A DNA stretch of 64,000 nucleotides from assembly GCF_021352225.1 (NCBI RefSeq), contig NZ_JAAUVI010000004.1:310001-374000 (forward strand), written 5' to 3'. Within the stretch, counting starts at the first letter, position 1, and each line of letters begins with the position of its first letter. Source of the DNA: Methylobacterium sp. C25 (lineage in GTDB: Bacteria > Pseudomonadota > Alphaproteobacteria > Rhizobiales > Beijerinckiaceae). Under the pieces are notes generated by a model, which saw only the letters and a list, made by a program, of their open reading frames with translations, searched no databases and was not told the origin of the DNA. This document shows positions 44,548-51,442 of this stretch, piece by piece. Position numbers and translations under genes: made by a program.

Positions 44548-44799
44548 GTGCCAGACCCTGCAAGCGTCCTGATCGTCATCGGCACGCCATCCGGTCTCCG
44601 CCACCTTGCTAGCTCATCCGAGCGGAAGGCCGCATGGCCTGCGGAGACCGTCCTGAGGAGCTTAGGAAGGGACGTGCGGTCATCCAGCCTTTGGGTCCAG
44701 TGTGCCGACCCCGAGGCAGCCAAGCGGCTCACGAGCTACCTGCGGAGCGTGAAGGCGGAGGTGCTGGCCGAGGCTGAGCTGGGCGTAGGTCTGGGCTAG
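44548..44799 (+). CDS. Small hypothetical protein (83 aa), paralog of 26942-27211
   Basis: The core VLIVIGTPSGLRHLASSSERKAAWPAETVLRSLGRDVRSSSLWVQCADPEAAKRLTSYLRSVKAEVLA aligns with the chromosomal protein at 26942-27211 with about 40-50 percent identity by eye. A GTG start is used. The shared IGTPxGLRxL, LGxDVR and WVxCAD blocks mark a small conserved family without a known role. One copy may have been picked up from the host, or both may derive from mobile elements. Confidence 0.7.
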   Translation: MPDPASVLIVIGTPSGLRHLASSSERKAAWPAETVLRSLGRDVRSSSLWVQCADPEAAKRLTSYLRSVKAEVLAEAELGVGLG

Positions 44800-44864
44800 G
44801 CTACCGGCGCTAATGCCCGTTAAGCTCGGGTTGCCCCAACTACAGCGGGCAATGGTGGCAGGGC

Positions 44865-45059
44865 ATGACAGTAAGCAGCAATACGCACCCCTACTCCCTA
44901 GAAATCATCCCTCCGAAGGCAGAAGGCGGCTCCTACCAGTGGGCCATCCGTAAGCACGGCAAGATGGCAGAGCGCTCAGACCGCTATTACCCCTCGGAGG
45001 CGAAGGCCCGAGAGAACGGACTGGCCATCATCGAGAAGCTGTTAGTGGGCCGCGAGTAG
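44865..45059 (+). CDS. Small hypothetical protein (64 aa)
   Basis: The sequence HPYSLEIIPPKAEGGSYQWAIRKHGKMAERSDRYYPSEAKARENGLAIIEKLL has a beta-hairpin plus helix layout like the small DUF1508/YegP-type fold, with the aromatic Y-x-W-x-I-R strand. The ATG follows GGCAGGGC. It ends 15 bases before the convergent resolvase gene. The function is unknown. Confidence 0.65.
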   Translation: MTVSSNTHPYSLEIIPPKAEGGSYQWAIRKHGKMAERSDRYYPSEAKARENGLAIIEKLLVGRE

Positions 45060-45074
45060 CGGCCACTAAAGGCT

Positions 45075-45629
45075 TCACGGCATCTTCGGGTTCAGAGCCC
45101 GATGCACGCTGCCTTTGCCGATCCCAAGCTTGGTGGCGATTGCAGCCATGCTGAGCCCTTCGGCTGCCAGCGCCTTCACCTCCTCCGCCTTGGCCCGTGC
45201 GGTCGGCTTACGGCCCTTGTACGCGCCTTCCGCCTTGGCCTTGGCGATGCCCTCCCGCTGCCGCTCCAGCATCATCTCCCGTTCGAACTGGGCGACCCCG
45301 CCGAGCACATTGAGCATCAGGCGGCCGGTGGGCGTGGCGGTATCAACGCCGAGGTTGAGGATGCGGAGGGAGACCCCCTTCGCCTCCAGGGCCTCAATGA
45401 TCCTGCCCAGGTGGGTAACCGAGCGGGCCAACCTGTCGAGCTTCGTCACCGCAAGAGCGTCACCCGAGCGGGCGAACTCCAGGGCGGCTTCAAGCTGCGG
45501 ACGCGAGGCCACCGATGAGACCTGCTCCTTGTAGACCTTCTCGCATCCCAGGGCGGTGAGGTCGCGGAGTTGGGCATCGAGCCCGGCCTCCTGCTCCAGG
45601 GTGGACGTGCGGGCGTAACCAATCAGCAT
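45075..45629 (-). CDS. Serine recombinase (resolvase/invertase family)
   Basis: A 184-residue small serine recombinase. The catalytic Ser is in MLIGYARTSTLEQ, followed by AQLRDLTALGCEKVYKEQ, the second active-site block GDALAVTKLDRLARSVTHL and FEREMMLERQREGIAKAKAEG. A C-terminal HTH (GLSMAAIATKLGIGKGSVHRAL) reads the crossover site. All catalytic arginines of the family appear to be present. Such enzymes resolve cointegrates or invert DNA; no invertible segment with matching inverted ends was spotted, so resolution of element dimers or concatemers is more likely. Confidence 0.9.
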   Translation of the reverse strand: MLIGYARTSTLEQEAGLDAQLRDLTALGCEKVYKEQVSSVASRPQLEAALEFARSGDALAVTKLDRLARSVTHLGRIIEALEAKGVSLRILNLGVDTATPTGRLMLNVLGGVAQFEREMMLERQREGIAKAKAEGAYKGRKPTARAKAEEVKALAAEGLSMAAIATKLGIGKGSVHRALNPKMP

Positions 45630-45757
45630 GGCGGTGGTCTCCGAGCCAAGCGTTCCAATGGACTCTTAGACAATGATGGCGATGCCGTTCCAGAAATCAA
45701 GAGGTTTCTTTTGGAACCGCAAAGGCCGCCAGTTGGAACGTTCCGCAAGGGCAAGCC

Positions 45758-45970
45758 CTATTGGACCGCTGAGCGCCTGCTCGGGTCGGGACGCTCAGTC
45801 GGCCAGACTGTCAAACCGCACGCCTTTCGAAGGCGAGCATCAGCACGGGTGAGGCGCCGGGCCGAGCCAGCAGCGTCGCCAACTGCTAGAGCCCGATCGG
45901 AGGCGGCCACGTCCTGTCGGGCGAGCAGATAGAGGAGTTGGGCACGAAGGCTTCGAAGGAGCGCTAGCAT
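45758..45970 (-). CDS. Small hypothetical protein (70 aa)
   Basis: It starts MLALLRSLRAQLLYLLARQDVAASDRALAVGDAAGSARRLTRADARLR, helical and basic, with GGGGAG before the ATG. The longer frame to 46114 reads as non-protein-like sequence. No family is recognised. Confidence 0.45.
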   Translation of the reverse strand: MLALLRSLRAQLLYLLARQDVAASDRALAVGDAAGSARRLTRADARLRKACGLTVWPTERPDPSRRSAVQ

Positions 45971-46168
45971 ATTGGGATCTCCCCGCCGCCCCGGTGCCAT
46001 GCAAGATCCAGACTGTTCGTCTGGGCTCCAGGTCTGCGCCGCATCGTGGCAAGGAGCTGCGGCGCCGTGGCCCAACACCGCCCCAGGCGCCTCGCATTTT
46101 GGCCGGAGGGCCACCCGGCGCCCCTATACGGGGGAAACTCTGCTCCGCTCCGCGTAGCCTCATGTGTC

Positions 46169-46194
46169 GCGTGAGTGACCCCTTAGTTTAGTCG
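46169..46194 (+). repeat. 26-bp direct repeat, left copy
   Basis: The sequence GCGTGAGTGACCCCTT-A/G-GTTTAGTCG occurs here and at 46909-46934 with a single mismatch. The two copies flank a 740-bp segment with two small plus-strand genes. Confidence 0.75.
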
Positions 46195-46317
46195 GGCCAC
46201 GCCAAGCCACCTGCCGGCGCCATCATGCCTTCGAACTCTCGGACCTGAAGGACCATTCCGCGCCTCACGAGGTTGCCCTGTTGTCTGCCACTCCGGCGGC
46301 AACACAGGAGACCCACG

Positions 46318-46494
46318 ATGAGCAATGGCATTCCGCTACTGATACTGGCGCTAGGCACCTTAGGGGCTGGGCTCTTTATCGCCGGCAAGGCACGCAAGGA
46401 CGTGGCGGACCTGAAGGGCGACCCGGCGCGATCCAACCTTGTGAAGGATCACGGTGGCGAGCCGCGCCAAAATATGCCCGCGACGGAGCATTGA
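46318..46494 (+). CDS. Small single-span membrane protein (58 aa)
   Basis: One N-terminal hydrophobic helix (GIPLLILALGTLGAGLFIAG) is followed by a charged tail (KARKDVADLKGDPARSNLVKDHGG). CAGGAG lies seven bases before the ATG. The layout would fit a phage spanin- or holin-like or a moron peptide, but there is no family match. It lies inside the segment flanked by the 26-bp repeats. Confidence 0.65.
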   Translation: MSNGIPLLILALGTLGAGLFIAGKARKDVADLKGDPARSNLVKDHGGEPRQNMPATEH

Positions 46495-46612
46495 GCGGCA
46501 CTAGGCGTTCGGTCCAGAAATTACCAAGCGTACAAAACCACTAAATGAGGGGAGGCGGTTAGCGTCTTGGCTTTAAGCCCGGCCCTCAGGTTCAGGTACG
46601 GGGTCTATCGCG

Positions 46613-46891
46613 ATGGCGCTCACCGGACGCTTCTGGTTCCGCAAGACGTGGACCGGCAAGGTCGTGCTGATGGTCGAGGAAAAGCGGCCACGGTGGTTCG
46701 GCGGCAAGGCTGCCTTCAGGCTGCGATGGCGGGATGCGAGCCTGATGGACTTCGCCGAGTCTGCCTTGAAGCCGTTGCTGGCCCTGGAGCACTTGCACCG
46801 AGCGGCAGCACTTGAAGCGACCTTCGCGGCATCCCGGGCGCCCTCCGCGCCGAAGTTCGATGGCAGACCTCCAGCGGTCGCGGCAGCCTGA
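46613..46891 (+). CDS. Small hypothetical protein (92 aa)
   Basis: The sequence TGRFWFRKTWTGKVVLMVEEKRPR...GGKAAFRLRWRDASLMDFAESALKPLLAL has a beta-hairpin start with Trp-rich strands and a helical end. The ATG follows a weak GGGG site. The gene ends 17 bases before the second 26-bp repeat. The function is unknown. Confidence 0.6.
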   Translation: MALTGRFWFRKTWTGKVVLMVEEKRPRWFGGKAAFRLRWRDASLMDFAESALKPLLALEHLHRAAALEATFAASRAPSAPKFDGRPPAVAAA

Positions 46892-46908
46892 GGCCCTATC
46901 GTTGGCTG

Positions 46909-46934
46909 GCGTGAGTGACCCCTTGGTTTAGTCG
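46909..46934 (+). repeat. 26-bp direct repeat, right copy
   Basis: Second copy of the repeat at 46169-46194. It ends 25 bases before the start of the Abi-alpha-like gene, so it could carry that gene's promoter or operator. Confidence 0.75.
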
Positions 46935-46959
46935 AAGTCAGCGGCTTACTATCACGATC

Positions 46960-47739
46960 ATGGGTACCGAATTTGAAGCAGGCGCAGAGGCGACTAAAGA
47001 GGTTGCCCGCACGGCCGGCAAAGCAATCGACGCATCGAGTGGTCTAGGCCGCTTTCTCGCACGCATCTTTGGACCGGCGTTAGAGGAGTATGGCGGTCAG
47101 ATGCACGACACCGCACGCTTCAGGCGAGCGGCCAATCTTATGAAGCTTCAACAGCGGTGGGAGCAACTTTGGATCGACAATGGAGCGTCGAACGGAGTCA
47201 GGCCGCTGCCATTCAAATTCGCTCAGGCGCTGCTTGATGCTGCCTCGGTGGAAGAAGAAGAAGAACTCCAAGACCTTTTTGCAAAGCTGCTTTTCAATGC
47301 AACTGATACCACCTCGCAAGCTGAGACCCGGCAAGCATTCGTCAGCATGCTGCACGAGATGAATGGTTTTGACGTGAAGGTGCTCTTCGCGTTGGCCAAG
47401 GCTCCCGACGCTAAGCCACGCCTTAGCCCGAAGCGCACCGTTTACACGGCGAAACTCCCTGACGCTTACATTGAAAACTCCGAAGACCCCGACAACCGGT
47501 TACAAGAGCCGCCCGGCCCTGTCCTGGTGTCGCTTAACAACTTAGCTCGCCTTGGGTGCGTGGTTCCCGCTGGCGTTTGGGACGGAGCGATAAGCTTCGG
47601 GCTGGTCACCTTCACTCCGCTCGGGCAGGCGCTGGTGGCTGCATGCTCCATAGATGCAGATCGATGTAGCTCCCAAGAGAAAAGAAATAAGGCCGATAAC
47701 GAGGAAGGCCCGATCGATCTAGTTATCTATCCTGACTGA
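46960..47739 (+). CDS. Abi-alpha / DUF4393-like protein, putative phage-exclusion gene
   Basis: A 259-residue protein with an N-terminal helical part (ATKEVARTAGKAIDASSGLGRFLARIFGPALEEYGGQMHDTARFRRAANLMKLQQRWEQLW) and the DUF4393-like central region (PLPFKFAQALLDAASVEEEEELQDLFAKLLFNATD...AFVSMLHEMNGFDVKVLFALAKA) and a C-terminal wing (NNLARLGCVVP...FTPLGQALVAAC). The family includes abortive-infection proteins; many members are annotated only by domain. The gene is less GC-rich than the host and lies near the integrase, where cargo genes often sit. The ATG at 46960 is chosen over a GTG-type start at 46915. Confidence 0.75.
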   Translation: MGTEFEAGAEATKEVARTAGKAIDASSGLGRFLARIFGPALEEYGGQMHDTARFRRAANLMKLQQRWEQLWIDNGASNGVRPLPFKFAQALLDAASVEEEEELQDLFAKLLFNATDTTSQAETRQAFVSMLHEMNGFDVKVLFALAKAPDAKPRLSPKRTVYTAKLPDAYIENSEDPDNRLQEPPGPVLVSLNNLARLGCVVPAGVWDGAISFGLVTFTPLGQALVAACSIDADRCSSQEKRNKADNEEGPIDLVIYPD

Positions 47740-47762
47740 CCGCGAGCACGAGCAGCCTGGGC

Positions 47763-48599
47763 TCACGGTAGAGGAATGCCAATCAAAGCCATCGCGCTCT
47801 TGAGGGCGCCGTAGGCATCTCCCAAAGCACCGACTGTCTGAATAGTCGCGGCGATACCTTTAAGGCTGCTCGCAAGCCTCTTTTTGTTGGGCTGCGGGCG
47901 GCTCAGCTCGGCTTCAGCATCCTCGACAAGCTCCAGTGTATCGGTCCGGTCCTGCTGCGGTAGCGCGACGCTCGTTTGTAGAGCAACTTTGACCTCCGCT
48001 AACGCTTCGGCCAAACGCGGTCTTGTCGCATTATCTAATTGAATATTCGCCGACGAATTTATGAGACCGGCAACTATCGTATTGTTGTTGCCACTGAAGG
48101 TGACGGTGGTGGTCTGGTTGCCGACCGGTTCGGCTTTAGGTTGCCGCATCTGTTGTCTCCACTCGCGCAGCCGGAGTGCCAAGCGATGCTTTGTATTTGT
48201 GCTTTGAACCCGCAAATCATGCCAAACGGTATCAGGTAACGAGCCTAGCGACATAGAGGGGCCGCTTGCACGTATAGCGCGCTCGCGGGCCTCGGCCGCG
48301 ACGCTAAGTTTTTCTAGAAGCATGCGCTCGGCTTCCGCTGCCTCTCCAGCAACAGGGTCGAAGCTCGCCCAAGTCTCTAATAGGGCGCGGTAAACCAACT
48401 CAGACCGAATGCGCAGGTCTTCAAGTGCATGCCGCTTCAAGTCGGCAATCGTGTTACCTGAGGCTAGCCGCCCGGCCGCAGCCGCCTTGCGCAAGATCAG
48501 ATTTGCTTCTTGAGCGACTTCTATGTCGCGGTCCGCGGACGCTGCATCGAGGCGTTCGTGTAGGTGCGCGAGAGCACTGATATCGTCACTCAAGAGCAT
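47763..48599 (-). CDS. Hypothetical protein with Asn-rich beta segment (278 aa)
   Basis: The N-terminal ~150 residues are helical and charged. The segment NQTTTVTFSGNNNTIVAGLINSSANIQLDN (about residues 160-190) is a short beta-helix-like motif often seen at the junction of effector and sensor parts in defence or toxin-like proteins. A helical C-terminal part follows and ends in a hydrophobic helix (LGDAYGALKSAMALIGIPLP). It overlaps the integrase end by ten bases and is convergent to the Abi-alpha-like gene. A defence role is a guess from position only. Confidence 0.65.
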   Translation of the reverse strand: MLLSDDISALAHLHERLDAASADRDIEVAQEANLILRKAAAAGRLASGNTIADLKRHALEDLRIRSELVYRALLETWASFDPVAGEAAEAERMLLEKLSVAAEARERAIRASGPSMSLGSLPDTVWHDLRVQSTNTKHRLALRLREWRQQMRQPKAEPVGNQTTTVTFSGNNNTIVAGLINSSANIQLDNATRPRLAEALAEVKVALQTSVALPQQDRTDTLELVEDAEAELSRPQPNKKRLASSLKGIAATIQTVGALGDAYGALKSAMALIGIPLP

Positions 48600-50275
48600 C
48601 CTCCCTGATCGGCTGCAATCTTCGGCAGCCTCGACACTGCCTCCACCATCGCCTTGATGCTCACCTCGCCGTAGCCCTCGCCGGCTGTCCTTGGCGCGTG
48701 CCCCTGGATCGCATCGAGCACCCGCTCATTGATCCCGGCATCCAGACCCACAGTCTTGAAGCGGTGCCGCCAGCCATGGTTCGGGGCGACGTTAGGGTCC
48801 GTCACGACAGCCCGTGCGAACTCGGCGAGGCGGTTCTTGATGCCCTGCAACGGGCCGAGCACGTCGCCATCCTTAGCCGGCCTCAGGAAGAGGTGGCCGG
48901 AGGGCGCCTGCAGGACGAACTCTGCGAAGCCCAGCTCGATGAGGTGCGGGTGCAAGACCACCTCTCGGGCCTCGTTGCTCTTCACGGTGCCGGCTTCTGG
49001 CGTGATGTTGATGAGCCAGTGTTCCCCTTCCCTGCGGAGGTCCTGCTTGCGGAGCTGCGCCAGTTCACCGACTCGGGCGCCCGTGTAGCACTGGAGCCAT
49101 GGGACCCAACGCTTGGCCGCGGTCGTCTGCGGGCGCTCGGTGCCCCCTTGGTGGCCTGAGGCAGCCTCAAGGATCGCCCTCGCCTCTTCGTCGGTGAAAC
49201 CTTTCGAGCGCAGCTTCCTCGTCTTCCCGAGCTTGAGGGTCACCTCCTTGGCAGGGTTGCTCGTCATCCTCTGGTTCGCCACTGCCCACGCGAAGACCGT
49301 CCGTAGCCCCGCGATGTCGTTCTCCTTGACCGTCTTGGCGGTTATCGGTTTGCCCGAACGGGGGTTGATGCTGGCGAGGCGGTGGTCCTTGAAGCCGATC
49401 ACGTTAGCCGCCGTCACGCGGGCCGCGTCGTCGTGCTTCAGGAAGGCCACGAAGTTGGCCATCGTGTTCCGGTAGCTCTCGTGGGTGCTGGGCTTGAGGC
49501 CGGCGGCCTTCCGCTCTGCCCACCAGGAGACCACCAAGCCGGTTAGGGAGGTCTTGGAGGCGGGTTGGGTACTAGGCGTTGCGCTCGGCGCCTCGAAGGC
49601 CGGAAAGCGCGTGGCCTTCAAATCGGGGCTGTAGTCGCCCTCCGCGTTCCGCTTACGGACTTCGAAGGCATCCCTAAGGGCCAGCACGAAGGCATCCAGG
49701 AGGATTGACCGCGAGTCGGCGTCCACCTCGGCGATGCCCTTGGCTAGCAGCAGGCGGTCTACGAGTGGGCCTACGAGGCGCTCTAGGCGGCTGCTGTCGG
49801 TGCTCTCGATGGCGGTCTCCAGGTGCCCGAGGGCGGCCTCAAAGCCGGCTCGCTCCTCATCGGGAGTGCTCCTGTCGGGCACCCAGCCGTCACCCGTGTG
49901 GACGATGGCGACGGTTCGATCCCCTCCCCCGTCTGCCCACGCTCGATAGAGGTCTCCGGCCAAGGCAGTGGCTTGCCGATGACTGAGCGTGGCGGGAGAG
50001 GAGTTGCGCAGTGCGGTCCAGAAGCGCTCTACGGTAGCGGCCACTTGCCCCTGTCGCGCCTTGGCTTCGCTCGGGTCTCGGGTCTTCAGCGAGAGCCTGA
50101 GGCTCGCCATGCTCGGCGTGATGGTGATGTGCGCAGTCTCGGAGCCCAAAGGTACCGATAAGGTCCGGCCGACAGCCCTCGCCCGCACGTCAGAGGGGAT
50201 GCGTTGGACGAACTGCGGGAGAGACGAGTCTGAGCGCTTCACCGAGCGAACGAGCCGAAAGAGCATCTGTAGCAC
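48590..50275 (-). CDS. int: Tyrosine-type site-specific integrase
   Basis: A 561-residue phage integrase. A long N-terminal extension is followed by the SAM-like core-binding domain (LVVSWWAERKAAGLKPSTHESYRNTMANFVAFL) and the catalytic domain. Catalytic residues visible are Arg in CYTGARVGELAQL, His-x-x-Arg in NHGWRHRFKTVG, and Tyr in GEGYGEVS near the end. A His/Lys stretch (IQGHAPRTAGEGY) completes the set. Its start is 79 bases from the right attachment repeat, the usual arrangement. It should insert the element into, and excise it from, a tRNA 3' end. No excisionase is certain, although the small winged-helix proteins at 41918-42963 are candidates. Confidence 0.95.
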   Translation of the reverse strand: MLQMLFRLVRSVKRSDSSLPQFVQRIPSDVRARAVGRTLSVPLGSETAHITITPSMASLRLSLKTRDPSEAKARQGQVAATVERFWTALRNSSPATLSHRQATALAGDLYRAWADGGGDRTVAIVHTGDGWVPDRSTPDEERAGFEAALGHLETAIESTDSSRLERLVGPLVDRLLLAKGIAEVDADSRSILLDAFVLALRDAFEVRKRNAEGDYSPDLKATRFPAFEAPSATPSTQPASKTSLTGLVVSWWAERKAAGLKPSTHESYRNTMANFVAFLKHDDAARVTAANVIGFKDHRLASINPRSGKPITAKTVKENDIAGLRTVFAWAVANQRMTSNPAKEVTLKLGKTRKLRSKGFTDEEARAILEAASGHQGGTERPQTTAAKRWVPWLQCYTGARVGELAQLRKQDLRREGEHWLINITPEAGTVKSNEAREVVLHPHLIELGFAEFVLQAPSGHLFLRPAKDGDVLGPLQGIKNRLAEFARAVVTDPNVAPNHGWRHRFKTVGLDAGINERVLDAIQGHAPRTAGEGYGEVSIKAMVEAVSRLPKIAADQGGCS

Positions 50276-50353
50276 GCCGTTGTAACACGGTCGGCCAAAC
50301 GCAACACGCTCTAGGGACTTAAGTTTCTGTGCTGTCGAAGCAAATCAGAAAAG

Positions 50354-50373
50354 TGGTGCCCAGGGACGGATTG
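50354..50373 (-). repeat. Right attachment site core
   Basis: Perfect copy of the 20-bp core at 29978-29997. To the right the sequence (CACCCAAGCAATAAAA) does not continue into a tRNA, so the intact tRNA gene must lie elsewhere. Confidence 0.85.
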
Positions 50374-51096
50374 CACCCAAGCAATAAAATACTGAACAGA
50401 ATCAATCAGATAAAGGCACGCTCTAGGGTCGCTGTGTAGCACCACGGTGCTGCAACTTTCAACCTCTATGATGGCGCCATAACGCCATCAGATCTGCCGC
50501 ATAAGCGGATCACTTTTCCGTTCTAGCAAGCAAAGGGTGCCGCCAAGTCGATTCACATGCCAAGCCTCCTACTGGCTCCGGCCCTCCACCGTTAGTCAGG
50601 CAGGCGGGATGGGGACTGCCTGATCAGTCGCCGAAGGGCATCGGTACTCAAGAGCAACTGTTCTAATCGGTCTGCTCAGTAGGGGGGAACGGTGAGCATC
50701 TAATTCCCCTGGACGACGCGTGCTCCGAGCGTCCGAGAGTGGGGTCCGTCTGCGTTGGTCGTCGGGAAGGCGGGAAGCAGTTAGTAAACGGCCGACAGCC
50801 CAACCCCGGCCTCCCTGTCAAGGTTTCACCTCCGACCCCGCTCCGACACCCTTGCTGGTTGTGCGAACAACAGCTTCTGCCGGTTGCCGGCGAAGCTGTG
50901 CCCTCGCGGGCACAACAGCACCTCGGGCCTCCTCCAGGACCAGCGATGGCCAAACGCTATGGGGTCTGTTCGATTCAGTTGGCAGGGCCGCCCTGACCCT
51001 ATTGCTTGTCCGCAAGACCGTGCTCAATCCCTGAGAGCTTGCCACGCCGAGTGGCCGCCGGTGCTTCATTCCGGCGCTCTCTGGAGATCTTTAGTC
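50374..51096. other. Gap at the start of the second accessory block
   Basis: About 720 bases with lower GC near the repeat and no supported gene. Short frames on both strands lack ribosome sites. Confidence 0.4.
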
Positions 51097-51378
51097 ATGT
51101 CTTGCTGCATCCCAGACGAAATCTCGCCGAACCGAACACCAGCGCAACTGCCAACACTTTCAACGCAGCCTCAGCGCACTCAACCGGGACAGCACGTTTT
51201 GCCCCTACGCTGCCTCGACGCCGCGATGCAGGGATTTTTCTGCGATCAGATCAACCGGGGTGACGTCCCGTACTGGCTCGCGGATAATAATATCTGCATA
51301 GGTTATGAGTCCCTTATTCCCTTCACTGCTGCCGGCAGCGACGTGCTGGATTGGGATCAAGATATCATCACACTATGA
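51097..51378 (+). CDS. Small hypothetical protein (93 aa)
   Basis: The second half (LPLRCLDAAMQGFFCDQINRGDVPYWLADNNICIGYESLIPFTAAGSDVLDWDQDIITL) looks protein-like, while the first half is Pro/Gln-rich. GGAGA lies ten bases before the ATG. The frame is open further upstream. Confidence is limited because no family is known. Confidence 0.4.
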   Translation: MSCCIPDEISPNRTPAQLPTLSTQPQRTQPGQHVLPLRCLDAAMQGFFCDQINRGDVPYWLADNNICIGYESLIPFTAAGSDVLDWDQDIITL

Positions 51379-51442
51379 ACGGTCTGCGCGCCCGGGTTGC
51401 GGATCGGTCTGGCTGGTGCGCATCCAGCTTCAGGGGGGGCGC

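Larger units (their letters stand above)
29978..50373. mobile_element. Integrated phage-like element (~20.4 kb) in a tRNA 3'-end site
   Basis: The element is bounded by a perfect 20-bp direct repeat (29978-29997 and 50354-50373) and has a tyrosine integrase starting 79 bases from the right repeat. Inside are two giant phage ejection-type proteins, a polymerase-like gene with iteron-like repeats, a resolvase, small regulators and an Abi-alpha-like gene. No terminase, portal or major capsid gene is recognised. Most genes read on the minus strand. Either it is a defective podovirus-like prophage or a satellite-like element. Confidence 0.8.

Noticed and set aside
45075-45629. Invertible DNA segment controlled by the serine recombinase
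   Set aside because: No pair of matching inverted crossover sites was found around the gene by eye; the protein is equally consistent with a resolvase.
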